This document shows positions 7,658 to 17,064 of a DNA stretch of 64,000 nucleotides, piece by piece. The notes under the pieces were generated by a model. It saw nothing but the letters and a program-made list of their open reading frames with translations, was not told where the DNA came from and did no database searches. The position numbers and the translations under genes are program-made. Each line of letters begins with the position of its first letter. Position 1 is the stretch's first letter. This stretch comes from CAZQXD01 sp964597315 (GTDB lineage: Bacteria > Pseudomonadota > Gammaproteobacteria > Competibacterales > Competibacteraceae), in contig CAZQXD010000002.1 in NCBI GenBank assembly GCA_964597315.1, positions 1-64,000 on the forward strand, in the 5' to 3' direction.

Positions 7658-8065
7658 TCAACGCAGGCGCTCCGCTCCGGCCAGATGGTCCTGAAGCTGG
7701 GTTTCGGAGTCGAAAAAGATGATCGGCGGCTGGTCCTGGAGAAGGTCTCCCCGCCAGGTCCGGCCTAGGACTAGATGACGGATGGGGGGGAGGGGAGGCG
7801 GCAAGGCCAGCTCCACCTGGTCCCGGGCTTGGGAGATGACCTGGGCGCACATCATATCCGGCGAGGGAGGGGTGAGATCCGAGACCACCAGCAGCTCTCC
7901 GGCGCTCCGGTACACGGATCGGATGCGTAGGGACCAGCAGGGGTTGGGCACGGTGACCATGACTTCCAGGGTCTGCCCGGCGCTGGTCGGCGGGTCCTGG
8001 GCGCAGCCGGGCAGACTGGCCAGCAGACCCAGTAACAGGGCGCTCAAACGGATCATGGCGGTCAT
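7658..8065 (-). CDS. Small lipoprotein of unknown function
   Basis: A 135-residue predicted lipoprotein. The N-terminus MTAMIRLSALLLGLLASLPG is followed by the lipobox cysteine at residue 21 (LPGCAQ). The mature part is beta-rich with cysteines in NPCWSLRI and DMMCAQVIS, and has no family I can name. The start at 8065 is preferred because its ATGA overlaps the stop of the DUF2189 gene by 4 bases, a coupling arrangement. The longer frame to 8185 lies entirely inside that gene. It probably shares an operon with the DUF2189 protein. Confidence 0.75.
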   Translation of the reverse strand: MTAMIRLSALLLGLLASLPGCAQDPPTSAGQTLEVMVTVPNPCWSLRIRSVYRSAGELLVVSDLTPPSPDMMCAQVISQARDQVELALPPPLPPIRHLVLGRTWRGDLLQDQPPIIFFDSETQLQDHLAGAERLR

Positions 8066-8829
8066 TCCACTAGCGCCCGGTAAGCGTGCCAGGTGGCATG
8101 GCCCACTAGGGGCATGGCCACGATCAGGCCCAGATAAGAGGTCAGCATGCCTAACAGGCACAGCCCCATGATCAGCGCCGCCCATAGGGCCATGGCTCCG
8201 GGGTTGCGGATCACCGCGGCGATGCTGGCGATCATCGCGGTCACGGTGTCGGTATCGCGGTCCATCATCAGGGGGATGGACACCACGCTGAGGGCGAACA
8301 CCAGCGCCGCGAACAGCCCACCGATTCCAAAATAAATCAACATAAACGGTAAGTTATTCGCAAAAAACAGTTGCTCAAGCAGGGTCTCCATGGTGGGCAT
8401 GGCGCCCATGAAAAACAGCCCCACCAGCACCACCGAAACTCGCACCCAGCCGGCCATCAACAGGGCCAAAATGATGGAAAACAGGCCCACGATCCCCTTG
8501 ATTTCCCACCAGGCCCACAGGGCGGCGCCCAGATTGATCGGTTGGCCCCGCTCCAGGCGGCGGCTGATGTCATAGAAGCCGATGGCCAGAAACGGTCCGA
8601 TCAGCACAAAGCCGGTGATGAGGGCCAGCGCCCAGTGGGGAGCAGTCGTCAGGGCCTGTTGTAGGCTGTAACCCATAACCGCGAAGAGCGTACCCAGACA
8701 CAGGCTGGTGTGGGGGGCGCGGCGCAAGTCGGCGGCGCCGTCCCGCAGCCAGTCCAGGGGAGCGGCGGCGGGGACGCGGCGCAGGCTGGGAAAGCTGATC
8801 AATTCGTGGGACTTGTCTGGAGTGTCCAT
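8062..8829 (-). CDS. DUF2189 family integral membrane protein
   Basis: A 255-residue inner-membrane protein with about six hydrophobic helices. The block LIGPFLAIGFYDISRRLERG (near residues 78-97) and the N-terminal DWLRDGAADLRRAPHTSLCLG pattern are characteristic of DUF2189, a proteobacterial family often annotated as cytochrome-c-oxidase-associated or simply membrane protein. Function is unknown. The stop overlaps the lipoprotein start by 4 bases. It lies 59 bases downstream of gshA on the same strand, so co-transcription with gshA is possible. Confidence 0.85.
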   Translation of the reverse strand: MDTPDKSHELISFPSLRRVPAAAPLDWLRDGAADLRRAPHTSLCLGTLFAVMGYSLQQALTTAPHWALALITGFVLIGPFLAIGFYDISRRLERGQPINLGAALWAWWEIKGIVGLFSIILALLMAGWVRVSVVLVGLFFMGAMPTMETLLEQLFFANNLPFMLIYFGIGGLFAALVFALSVVSIPLMMDRDTDTVTAMIASIAAVIRNPGAMALWAALIMGLCLLGMLTSYLGLIVAMPLVGHATWHAYRALVE

Positions 8830-8888
8830 AAGCCCTCCGCTAATACGGTGACATTATAAGCTTGGCAAGTTCGGCGCAAACCGCAAGT

Positions 8889-10463
8889 TCAACGCTGTGC
8901 GAAATAGTGCTCCAAGAAAGCATCGAATGAGACCGTATCGCCGGTTTCCATAGCCCGCTGTCGGGCCAGAGAACGTTCCGCTTCGGCCTGGAATTCTCGC
9001 TCTCGGCTGGTCTCCAGAGGCCGGGCCAGACACCTGTCCCGGTGGTGCTGGGAATGGCGCTGGGCGAAATGGAAAAAGCCTTCGCCTTCCCGGCGCATCT
9101 CCGCCAGGATCCGGGCGGAGGGGGTGCGCTCGGGGTCGGCGATGGCCTCTTTCTGGAGGGCCAGGGCGCGCCGGTAGGGCTGGTTCTCCCGGCCCTCGTC
9201 CAGTACCCCACAGATGCCTTCCAGGCAGTCGCAGATCTCGGCGGCCCAGTTTCGCAGTGGCGTCGGCCGGCCGTTGCGGTTTAGGGTCAGGCCAGGCTCC
9301 CGGCCCCGTAGGGCGCTGGTCTGCTGGTTGTCGTCGATGATCCGCCGCTCCTCATGGCTGATTTCCGGGCTGTCATCGAGCAGGCACAGCAGCAGAAACG
9401 CCTCCAGGAACCGTAGTTGGTCCTCGTTGACCCCACAGGAATCAAAAGGGTTTACATCCAGGGAGCGCAGCTCCACATAGCGCACCCCGCGCCGGGCCAG
9501 GGCTAGGGAGGGCTTCTCAAAGCCTTCCGGTAGCTGCTTGGGGCGCATGGTGCTGTAGTACTCGTTCTCGATTTGCAAGACGTTGGCGTTGAGCTGGCGG
9601 TACGCGCCCCCCACCTTGACGCCGATTGCCTGGAATCGGTCGCTGGGAGTCTCGATGGCCTGGATCAGGCTGGTGAGGTAGTCGTCCAGGCTGCTGTAGG
9701 AAATATCCAGGCCAGCCTTCTTGGAACTGCGGTTGGTGTAGCCGATGTCGCTAAGCCGCAGGGAGGTGGCGAAAGGCTCGAAATAAGTATTGGTGTCGAA
9801 CTCGGCGAGCCGCTGGGGCTGGCCGGCCAGAAAGGACTTGCAGATGGCCGGAGACGACCCGAATAGATAGGGGATCAGCCAGCCCAGCCGCTGTAGATTG
9901 CGGATCAGACAGAAATAGCTCTCGGAGGTGAAGTTTTGTAGAGAGAGGGGGTTGGCCTCCTGGTCCTTAAATACCGGCCAGAACGCCGTTGGCAGCGAAA
10001 AATTGAAATGCACCCCGGCGATGACCTGCATCAGTTTGCCGTAGCGATGGCCCAGCCCCAGCCGGTAGATATGTTTCATGCGCCCGGCGTTGGAGCGGCC
10101 GTACTCGGCGATACGAATACTATTCTCCCCGTCCAGCACGCAGGGCATGCTGGCGGCCCACAGGTATTCTCCTCCCAGCCGGGGATACACAAACCGATGG
10201 ATGTCATCCAGAAAATCTAGGGACCGGCGCGGGTCCGAAAATGGCGGGGTGATGAACTCCAGCAGGGCCTCGGCGTAGTCCGTGGTGATCCAGGGGTGGG
10301 TGAGTGCTGAGCCTAGGGAGGCCGGATGATCGCTTTGGGCGATGCAGCCGCTTGGAGAGACGCGCAGGGTTTCCTTTTCCAGCCCCGTCAGGCTGCCTTG
10401 CAACAGGCGTTGCTGGCCGGTGGCGACAAAGCGGTTGAGGCGTTGTTGTGAGCGTGGGGGCAA
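8889..10463 (-). CDS. gshA: Glutamate-cysteine ligase (proteobacterial type)
   Basis: ATP-dependent ligase that joins glutamate and cysteine to gamma-glutamylcysteine, the first step of glutathione synthesis in the cytosol. The 524-residue protein is close to the usual 518. Family blocks are seen: GLEKETLRVSPSG near residue 27, TTDYAEALLEFITPP, GVHFNFSLP, and YVELRSLDVNPFDSCGVN. Only a TTG start at 10463 fits: an in-frame TAG lies 18 bases upstream and no ATG or GTG precedes the conserved region. A weak GAG sits 8 bases before it. The TTG start and poor ribosome-binding site suggest low translation. Confidence 0.95.
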   Translation of the reverse strand: MPPRSQQRLNRFVATGQQRLLQGSLTGLEKETLRVSPSGCIAQSDHPASLGSALTHPWITTDYAEALLEFITPPFSDPRRSLDFLDDIHRFVYPRLGGEYLWAASMPCVLDGENSIRIAEYGRSNAGRMKHIYRLGLGHRYGKLMQVIAGVHFNFSLPTAFWPVFKDQEANPLSLQNFTSESYFCLIRNLQRLGWLIPYLFGSSPAICKSFLAGQPQRLAEFDTNTYFEPFATSLRLSDIGYTNRSSKKAGLDISYSSLDDYLTSLIQAIETPSDRFQAIGVKVGGAYRQLNANVLQIENEYYSTMRPKQLPEGFEKPSLALARRGVRYVELRSLDVNPFDSCGVNEDQLRFLEAFLLLCLLDDSPEISHEERRIIDDNQQTSALRGREPGLTLNRNGRPTPLRNWAAEICDCLEGICGVLDEGRENQPYRRALALQKEAIADPERTPSARILAEMRREGEGFFHFAQRHSQHHRDRCLARPLETSREREFQAEAERSLARQRAMETGDTVSFDAFLEHYFAQR

Positions 10464-10729
10464 GACGGATACTCGCTAGCGGAGGATCGGAAACAGGCGA
10501 TCGGGCGCCCGCAGGGATTGGGCCGGGATTATGCACCCGGGCATCGGCCTAGCGCAATTTGCGGGGGCGCGGTGACCGGCTGCCGGTTCGGGGCGGCAAA
10601 AGCGCACAACTGGGCTGCCACATTTTCGGCTTCGCCGGTTCGGCGGGTGGGGAACAATAGACCTATAGGGCGCTGCCTCGGTAGCAGGTGAGGGCGTCTT
10701 GTACCCACCCCGCACCGGAGGATGCATTA

Positions 10730-12574
10730 ATGTCACGACCCAACACCCCCGCCCTAGCCGTCGCCATCGCCACCGCCCTAGCCGGCAGTGCGCTGCTAAC
10801 GGCGCCTGGATTGGCCGCCGCCGATATCGTGGCCAAGTCCACCAAGGTTATCAATGGCGCCACGTTCACCTTTCTCAAATCGGTCAATGAGAAAGGCCAG
10901 CTTGCCGCCCAGGTCTTTGACGGCAAGGGTCGATTAATCAGCGAGAGCGCCGTGCCCCGGGGTGTCGCCCCCCTGCTGGATGGGGCCTTGCAAAAGCGCC
11001 TGGCCAACCTGCGGGCCGGGGAGACCGTGGCGGTGGACATCGCCCTGAATCTGCCGACGCCGACGCCAGACCTGAAGCCGGAGTCCGGGGAGGCGGAAGT
11101 GCTGAACGGATTGACCGTGCGCGGCGCCATCGACGGCAAGGAATTATCCGAAAAAGGTCTGGCCGAGCAGGCCAAGGTTCATGCCCTGGAGCAGGGCCGG
11201 TTGCGGGCCGAACTCCAGGAGGCCCGCGCCAAGGCGCTGCTGGACTGGGCCAGGACCCATGGTCTGTCCGGCCACAAAGAGATCGAGGAGGCCCTGGGCC
11301 ATGGCCATGAGTCGGTGACCCTGAAACTGGATGGGGAGACCATCAAAAAACTCGCCGGCTCCAAGGACCCGCGCCTGGCCGGCCTGGAGCTGCATTCGCC
11401 CGGGGAGGACGATATTAACCAGGCCATGGCGGATACCAGCATCAGCACTTCAGCCCTGCCGTATAGCACTACTCGGGGCGACAATATCGGTATTTATATG
11501 ACCGAGAGCGGCTGCGCCAATGAGTCCCGGTTCAATGAGTATGATCGCCTGTCAGGGTCCGAGACCAACCATTCCCGCAATGTGGGCGCCATCATCAAAA
11601 CCGTGGCCCCCGAGTCCTTCATGTACTGTCGGGGTAGCGCCGTATTGCCCCAGTTTAGCGATTTGGATGGGGTGGGGGGCAATCCGCCCATCCATATCGT
11701 CACCCGCTCCAACAGCACCAACGACAATACCAATTTCACCACCCTGGATCGGGACTGGGATAACTTCGTCTACAACTACAACATTCCGGTGTTCAACAGT
11801 GGCGGCAACACCGGCGGCGGCACCGGCAATGTGCGTTCTCCCGGCAAGGGGCTGAACGTCGTCACCGTGGGCAATTACAACGACGCTAACGATACCATTT
11901 CCGGTTCCTCCCCCTTCAACGACCCTCAGACCGGCAATGACAAGCCGGAAGTCAGCGCGCCAGGCACCAATATCAGCGCCGGGGGGTTCACTATGTCCGG
12001 CACCAGCCAGTCCACGCCTCACGCCGCGGCTTTTTCGGCGGATATGATGTCTCATTCCACTTATCTCCAGTACCGGCCCTATCTGCTCAAAGCCAAGCTG
12101 CTAGCCGGGGCCACCGATCCCATCAGTGGCGGCTATGGCAAAGTGGGGCTAGGGGGCATCGACTTTCGAAGCGCCCAGTGGAGCGGATACTGGGCCTGGT
12201 ATTCTGGCAATAACAGCAGCTTCGGCTACTTCGACACCCAGGACGGCAACTCCGACGGCTATGTGGAAAAGCGAATTTATATCTCCAGTTCCTGGGACAA
12301 GGTACGGGTGGTGCTGAGCTGGCTGAACCGGGGCAGCTATACCTACAGCCACCGCAACGACGCCCACCCCATTGGCATGGACCTGGACTTGCGGGTCTAT
12401 AACCCCTCCGGTAACTATGTGGGGGGTTCGTTCTCCTGGGACAATCCCTTCGAGCGGGTGGAGTTCACGCCCACGGTGTCGGGCTATTACACCTTCAAGA
12501 TCAACCGCTACGCCAACCGGGACACCAGCTCCAGGCTGGGTATGGGGCTGTATGTGAATTATTACAACCAGTAA
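10730..12574 (+). CDS. Exported subtilase-like (S8) protein with Glu in the Asp position
   Basis: A 614-residue secreted protein. The signal peptide (ALAVAIATALAGSALLTAPG) ends near residue 31, followed by a propeptide-like region to about 240. The subtilase core has GTSQSTPHAAAF with the nucleophile Ser426, a His281 in TNHSRNVGAII, and the oxyanion-type Asn in VFNSGGN. Where subtilases have VIDTG, this protein has GIYMTESG, so Glu259 replaces Asp. The final 120 residues (VRVVLSWLNR, MDLDLRVYNPSGN, SGYYTFKINRYA) look like a beta-sandwich PPC or P domain. GGAGG lies 7 bases before the ATG. It may be a variant protease or an inactive paralogue. Confidence 0.82.
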   Translation: MSRPNTPALAVAIATALAGSALLTAPGLAAADIVAKSTKVINGATFTFLKSVNEKGQLAAQVFDGKGRLISESAVPRGVAPLLDGALQKRLANLRAGETVAVDIALNLPTPTPDLKPESGEAEVLNGLTVRGAIDGKELSEKGLAEQAKVHALEQGRLRAELQEARAKALLDWARTHGLSGHKEIEEALGHGHESVTLKLDGETIKKLAGSKDPRLAGLELHSPGEDDINQAMADTSISTSALPYSTTRGDNIGIYMTESGCANESRFNEYDRLSGSETNHSRNVGAIIKTVAPESFMYCRGSAVLPQFSDLDGVGGNPPIHIVTRSNSTNDNTNFTTLDRDWDNFVYNYNIPVFNSGGNTGGGTGNVRSPGKGLNVVTVGNYNDANDTISGSSPFNDPQTGNDKPEVSAPGTNISAGGFTMSGTSQSTPHAAAFSADMMSHSTYLQYRPYLLKAKLLAGATDPISGGYGKVGLGGIDFRSAQWSGYWAWYSGNNSSFGYFDTQDGNSDGYVEKRIYISSSWDKVRVVLSWLNRGSYTYSHRNDAHPIGMDLDLRVYNPSGNYVGGSFSWDNPFERVEFTPTVSGYYTFKINRYANRDTSSRLGMGLYVNYYNQ

Positions 12575-12608
12575 GGCCGCGACGGTGGGCGGGGGCTTAG
12601 GCCGCCGC

Positions 12609-13283
12609 CTACCGACGGTTGTAGACCAGCCAGGCGGCGAAGGCGGCCAGGCTCAGCCCCGACAACCACCACAGCCCCGTCTCCAGACGCTCGGTGTCCG
12701 CCTCCAGCCAGGCGATCAGCAGGGTCAGGGGCAAGGTTCCCGCCAAGGTGGCGGCCATGAACCGCCAGTAGCCCATGCGCAGAATCCCTCCCACGAAACT
12801 GATGGCGTCGTTGGATAGCACCGGCGACAAGCGGGCGATGATCACCGCCCAGACCCCGTACTTTTCCACGTAGTGGGTCACTTTCTGCTCGGTGTCCCGG
12901 CCGATGAACCGGTGTACGGTGCGCGGTCCTAGCCAGGCGCCCGCAGCGTAGCCCACCGTGGAGGCGGTGGCGATGGCCGCGAGGGAGATCAATACCCCCC
13001 AAAAGCCCCCATAGGCCAGCACCGCCACCACCAGCAGGGCCACGGAGGGAATCACGATCAGGAACATCTGGGCCACCATGGCCAGACTGATGACCAGGGG
13101 ACCCAGCAGTCCGAACTGCTCCACCCACCGGGAAATGCGCTCCCGATCGCCGCCGGCCAACACCTGGATGCCCTCATGGACCCCCTCCCGGAACCCCGGC
13201 CACAGCCCATAGGCGACCAGCAGCAACAGGGCCAGGCCGAGGGAGACCTTCAGGGGCAGCTTGCTGGTTCGGGCATCGTTCAT
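12609..13283 (-). CDS. TVP38/TMEM64 (DedA-like) membrane protein
   Basis: A 224-residue inner-membrane protein of the TVP38/TMEM64 branch of the DedA (VTT domain) superfamily, linked in other organisms to lipid scrambling or membrane homeostasis. The core VTT features are visible: a re-entrant region with FLIVIPSVALLVVAVLAYGG, the GAWLGPRTVHRFIG loop, and IIARLSPVLSNDAISFVGGI followed by YWRFMAATLAGTLP. It starts 3 bases after the maeB stop, so it is almost certainly co-transcribed with maeB. No functional connection to malate metabolism is evident. Confidence 0.9.
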   Translation of the reverse strand: MNDARTSKLPLKVSLGLALLLLVAYGLWPGFREGVHEGIQVLAGGDRERISRWVEQFGLLGPLVISLAMVAQMFLIVIPSVALLVVAVLAYGGFWGVLISLAAIATASTVGYAAGAWLGPRTVHRFIGRDTEQKVTHYVEKYGVWAVIIARLSPVLSNDAISFVGGILRMGYWRFMAATLAGTLPLTLLIAWLEADTERLETGLWWLSGLSLAAFAAWLVYNRR

Positions 13284-13286
13284 GAC

Positions 13287-15569
13287 TCAGCCACGGCCCT
13301 CCTGGCGCACCTGCACCTGGGTGACGGTCAGGGCGCTCATGTTCACCAGGCCACGCACGGTGATGGACTGGGGCACCACATGGGCGGGCCGGGCCGAACC
13401 CACCAGGATCGGGCCGATGGTCACCCCGCCGCCGAGCACTTTCAGCAGGCTGTAGGCGATATGGGCGGCGTCGCCGTTGGGCATCACCAGCAGATTGGCC
13501 TCGCCGGTGAGCCGGGATTCCGGGAATACCTCGTTGCGGATGGCTTCTTCCAGGGCGGCGTCGGCATGCATCTCCCCGTCCACCTCCAGATTGGGGGCGC
13601 GCTGCTGGAGCAGCGCCAGAGCCTCGCGCATCTTCCGGGCCGAGACCGTGTCGTGGGTGCCGAAATTGGAGCGGGACAGCAGCGCCACCTTGGGCTTAAG
13701 GCCGAAGGCGCGCACCTCCGAGGCCGCCAGCAGGGTCATTTCGGCGATCTCCTCGGCGGTGGGTTCGGGGGTCACATGGGTGTCGCAGATAAAGAATGTG
13801 CCCCGGGGCAGAATCAGCGCGGAGATCGTGGATAGATCGTGGATACCCGGAGCCTTGCCGATAATGTCCCGGACGTTTTGCATGTGCTTGCGAAACGGGC
13901 CTACGGTGCCGCAGATCATGGCGTCGGCCTCGCCGCGCTTGACCATCAGCGCCGCCACCACGGTGGAGTCGGTGCGCACCACGGTCTGGGCCTCCTTGGG
14001 GCTGATGCCCTTGCGGCCCACCTGTTGGTGATACAGGGTCCAGTATTCCTTAAAGCGGGGGTCCTTGAGGATGTTGATCATCTCGAAGTCCCGGCCCGGC
14101 TTGAGGTGTAGGCTCAGTTGCTCCAGGCGCCGCTCCACCACCGCCGGCCGACCCACCACAATGGGCTGGGCGATGCCCTCCTCCAGCAGTTGCTGCACGG
14201 TCTGCAACACCCGGGACTCCTCCCCCTCGGCGAACACCAGCCGTTTGGGGGCTTGCTTGGCCTTGTCGAACAGGGGCTTCATGAGCAGCCCCGAGGCATA
14301 GACGAAATGGTTAAGCTTTTGGAGATAGGCGCCCATGTCCTCAATGGGGCGGGTGGCCAAACCCGTCTCCATGGCGGTCTTGGCCACCGCCGGGGCGATT
14401 TGCAGGATCAAGCGGGGATCGAAGGGTTTGGGGATCAGATACTCCGGCCCGAAGCGCATGGCCTTGCCCCCATAGGCCTTGGTCACCAGTTCCGAGGGGG
14501 GCGCCATGGCCAGCTCGGCGATGGCCCGCACGCAAGCCAGTTTCATTTCCTCGTTGATGCCCGTGGCGCCCACGTCCAGGGCGCCACGGAAGATGTACGG
14601 AAAGCACAAGACATTGTTGACCTGATTGGGAAAATCCGAGCGGCCGGTGGCGATCACCGCGTCCGGGCGGGCTTTCTTGGCCAGGTCCGGCATGATCTCC
14701 GGCACCGGATTGGCCAGGGCCATGATCAGGGGCTTGGGGGCCATGGATTTGAGCAGCTCGGGCTTGAGCACATTGGGCGCCGACAGGCCCAGGAAAATAT
14801 CCGCCCCGTCGATGACCTCGGCCAGGGTTCGGGCCGGGGTGTCCTGGGCGTATACCGATTTCCAGGGGTCCATCAACTCGGTGCGGCCCTGGTAGACCAC
14901 GCCCTTGATGTCACATACGAAGATGTTCTCCCGGGGCAGCCCCAGGCCCACCAGAATATTCAAGCAGGCCAGGGCCGCCGCCCCGGCCCCGGAACACACC
15001 AGCTTGACCTTGCCCAGGTCCTTGCCCACCACCCGTAGGCCGTTAAGCACCGCCGCGCCCACGATAATGGCTGTGCCGTGCTGATCGTCGTGGAATACCG
15101 GGATGTTCATTTTCTCCCGCAGGGCCTGCTCGATGATAAAGCACTCTGGAGCCTTGATATCCTCCAGGTTGATGCCCCCGAAAGTGGGTTCCAGACGAGC
15201 CACGGTCTTGATGAACTCATCCGGGTCCTGCTCGTCGATTTCGATATCGAACACGTCGATGCCGGAAAATTTCTTGAACAGCACCGCCTTGCCCTCCATC
15301 ACCGGCTTGGAGGCCAACGGCCCGATGCTGCCCAGGCCCAGCACCGCCGTGCCGTTGGAGATGACCGCCACCAGATTCTGACGGGCGGTGTAGCGGGCCG
15401 CGGTCAGGGGGTCGGCGGCGATGGCGTTGCAGGCCGCCGCCACCCCCGGGGAGTAGGCCAGGGCCAGGTCCCGCTGGGTGTCCATGGGCTTGGTGGCCAC
15501 GATGGCCAGCTTGCCCGGCATGGGGGATTCGTGATAGCGAAGGGCGGCTTCGTCAAATTCGTCGGACAT
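13287..15569 (-). CDS. maeB: NADP-dependent malic enzyme with C-terminal phosphotransacetylase-like domain
   Basis: Oxidatively decarboxylates malate to pyruvate with NADP, supplying NADPH and gluconeogenic or acetyl-CoA precursors. The 760 residues match the usual 759. The N-terminal malic domain (1-about 420) includes YSPGVAAACNAIA, VFHDDQHGTAIIVGAAVLNG and CSGAGAAALACLNI. The C-terminal PTA-like domain (from about 430) includes RLVFAEGEESRVLQ and DGEMHADAAL and is regulatory in characterised homologues. The start MSDEFDEAALRYHESPMPGK is the family N-terminus; an upstream in-frame extension to 15641 is rejected. A perfect inverted repeat lies 66 bases upstream. Confidence 0.95.
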   Translation of the reverse strand: MSDEFDEAALRYHESPMPGKLAIVATKPMDTQRDLALAYSPGVAAACNAIAADPLTAARYTARQNLVAVISNGTAVLGLGSIGPLASKPVMEGKAVLFKKFSGIDVFDIEIDEQDPDEFIKTVARLEPTFGGINLEDIKAPECFIIEQALREKMNIPVFHDDQHGTAIIVGAAVLNGLRVVGKDLGKVKLVCSGAGAAALACLNILVGLGLPRENIFVCDIKGVVYQGRTELMDPWKSVYAQDTPARTLAEVIDGADIFLGLSAPNVLKPELLKSMAPKPLIMALANPVPEIMPDLAKKARPDAVIATGRSDFPNQVNNVLCFPYIFRGALDVGATGINEEMKLACVRAIAELAMAPPSELVTKAYGGKAMRFGPEYLIPKPFDPRLILQIAPAVAKTAMETGLATRPIEDMGAYLQKLNHFVYASGLLMKPLFDKAKQAPKRLVFAEGEESRVLQTVQQLLEEGIAQPIVVGRPAVVERRLEQLSLHLKPGRDFEMINILKDPRFKEYWTLYHQQVGRKGISPKEAQTVVRTDSTVVAALMVKRGEADAMICGTVGPFRKHMQNVRDIIGKAPGIHDLSTISALILPRGTFFICDTHVTPEPTAEEIAEMTLLAASEVRAFGLKPKVALLSRSNFGTHDTVSARKMREALALLQQRAPNLEVDGEMHADAALEEAIRNEVFPESRLTGEANLLVMPNGDAAHIAYSLLKVLGGGVTIGPILVGSARPAHVVPQSITVRGLVNMSALTVTQVQVRQEGRG

Positions 15570-15634
15570 GGTTTGGTTCCGGGGCAACAGTGGCGGGTTC
15601 GATCCGGCGCCAGGCCGGTTTAGTCTCTGCACTG

Positions 15635-15661
15635 TAACCATAGCCGGTTCCGCTATGGTTA
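15635..15661. promoter_or_regulatory. 10-bp inverted repeat in the maeB/cinA divergent interval
   Basis: TAACCATAGC (15635-15644) and GCTATGGTTA (15652-15661) are perfect inverted arms with a 7-base spacer. The site lies between two divergently transcribed genes and has no T run, so an operator for a dimeric regulator is a reasonable guess. The regulator is not identifiable from this window. Confidence 0.5.
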
Positions 15662-15810
15662 GCAGCCGGTGCGGGTTATGACTTCAAAACCGCTCCGGTT
15701 CGCGTCACACTGAACCCCGAACGGTCACCACATCAAAGCCAGACCAGCGGCCGGAATAGGGCGGGTGATTTTGCAACCGATCGCCCTTTAGTTTTCAGGA
15801 GACACCACCC

Positions 15811-17064
15811 ATGCGCTGCGAAGTCATCGCCATCGGCACCGAACTACTGCTAGGCCAGATCGTCGATACTAATTCGTCCTGGATCGGCGAACAACTGGCT
15901 CTGGCCGGCATCGACTCCCACTATCAGACCAAGGTGGGGGATAACCTGGGGCGAATCGTCGCCGCGATCCGGCTGGCCCTGGAACGCTCCGACGGGGTGA
16001 TCCTCTGTGGCGGGCTGGGGCCGACCCATGACGATATTACCCGGGAGGCCCTGGCCATGGTGATGGACGTACCGCTGATCCGGGATGCAGCGGTGGTGGC
16101 GCGGATTCGCGAACGGTTCACGGCCCGGGGCCGGGTGATGCCCGACAATAATCTGCGCCAAGCCGATGTGCCCCAGGGCGCCACGTTGATCCCCCAGCAG
16201 CCGGGCACCGCCCCGGGTTTGGTCTGCCCGATGGGGGATAAGGTTATCTACGCCGTGCCCGGGGTGCCCATGGAAATGCGGGAGATGGTGGCCGGTACAG
16301 TGCTGCCAGACCTCAAGCGCCGGTCGGGAGTCACCGCAGTGATTGCCAGCCGCACCCTGCGCACCTGGGGTCAGGCCGAATCGGCCCTGGCCGAACGGCT
16401 AGCCGGGCGGATCAAGGAGCTGGACGGCGTCGGCAATCCCACCCTGGCTTTTCTGGCCAGCGGTATCGAAGGCATCAAGGTGCGAATCACCGCAAAGGCC
16501 GCCGACGCCCAGAGCGCCGCGGGCATTCTGGCCGAGGAAGAAGCCCGGTTGCGGGCGATGCTGGGCGACCAGGTCTTCGGGGTTGATGACCAGACCATGG
16601 AGTCTGTGGTGCTGGACCTGCTGCGCCGCCGGGGGCTGAGCCTGGCGGTGGCGGAATCCCTGACCGGCGGGCTGGTGGGGTCCCGGCTCACCGCCGTGCC
16701 TGGGGCCAGCGAGGTGTTCCGGGGCGCCGTGGTGAGCTACGCCAGCGATCTCAAGTACCGGCTGTTGGAGGTTCCCGAGGGACCGGTGGTGAGCGAGGCC
16801 GCCGCCCGGGCCATGGCCGTGGGGGTGCGCAAGCTGCTGGGCACCCATGTGGGCCTGGCCACTACCGGGGTGGCCGGCCCGGATTCTCAAGAGGGACAGC
16901 CTCCAGGCACGGTGTTCGTGGGGCTGGCCTTGGCCGAACAGGTGGAGGTCCGGCAACTGAAGCTGCCCGGGGACCGGGAGCGGGTCCGCCAGTTTACGGT
17001 CATCAGCCTGCTGAACCTGCTGCGGCTGCGGTTGTTGGGTGGCGAGGGAGAGCCGGGGTTGTAG
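15811..17064 (+). CDS. cinA: CinA: nicotinamide-nucleotide amidase with COG1058 domain
   Basis: Two-domain protein of NAD repair and recycling. The N-terminal MoaB/MogA-like COG1058 domain (about 1-165), an ADP-ribose pyrophosphatase in characterised members, has EVIAIGTELLLGQIVDTNSS and ILCGGLGPTHDDITREALA. The C-terminal PncC domain (about 260-417), which deamidates nicotinamide mononucleotide, has LAVAESLTGGLVGSRLTAVPG and TTGVAGPDSQEGQPPGTVFV. Length 417 is typical of full-length CinA. AGGAGA lies 9 bases before the ATG. It is transcribed divergently from maeB. Confidence 0.96.
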   Translation: MRCEVIAIGTELLLGQIVDTNSSWIGEQLALAGIDSHYQTKVGDNLGRIVAAIRLALERSDGVILCGGLGPTHDDITREALAMVMDVPLIRDAAVVARIRERFTARGRVMPDNNLRQADVPQGATLIPQQPGTAPGLVCPMGDKVIYAVPGVPMEMREMVAGTVLPDLKRRSGVTAVIASRTLRTWGQAESALAERLAGRIKELDGVGNPTLAFLASGIEGIKVRITAKAADAQSAAGILAEEEARLRAMLGDQVFGVDDQTMESVVLDLLRRRGLSLAVAESLTGGLVGSRLTAVPGASEVFRGAVVSYASDLKYRLLEVPEGPVVSEAAARAMAVGVRKLLGTHVGLATTGVAGPDSQEGQPPGTVFVGLALAEQVEVRQLKLPGDRERVRQFTVISLLNLLRLRLLGGEGEPGL

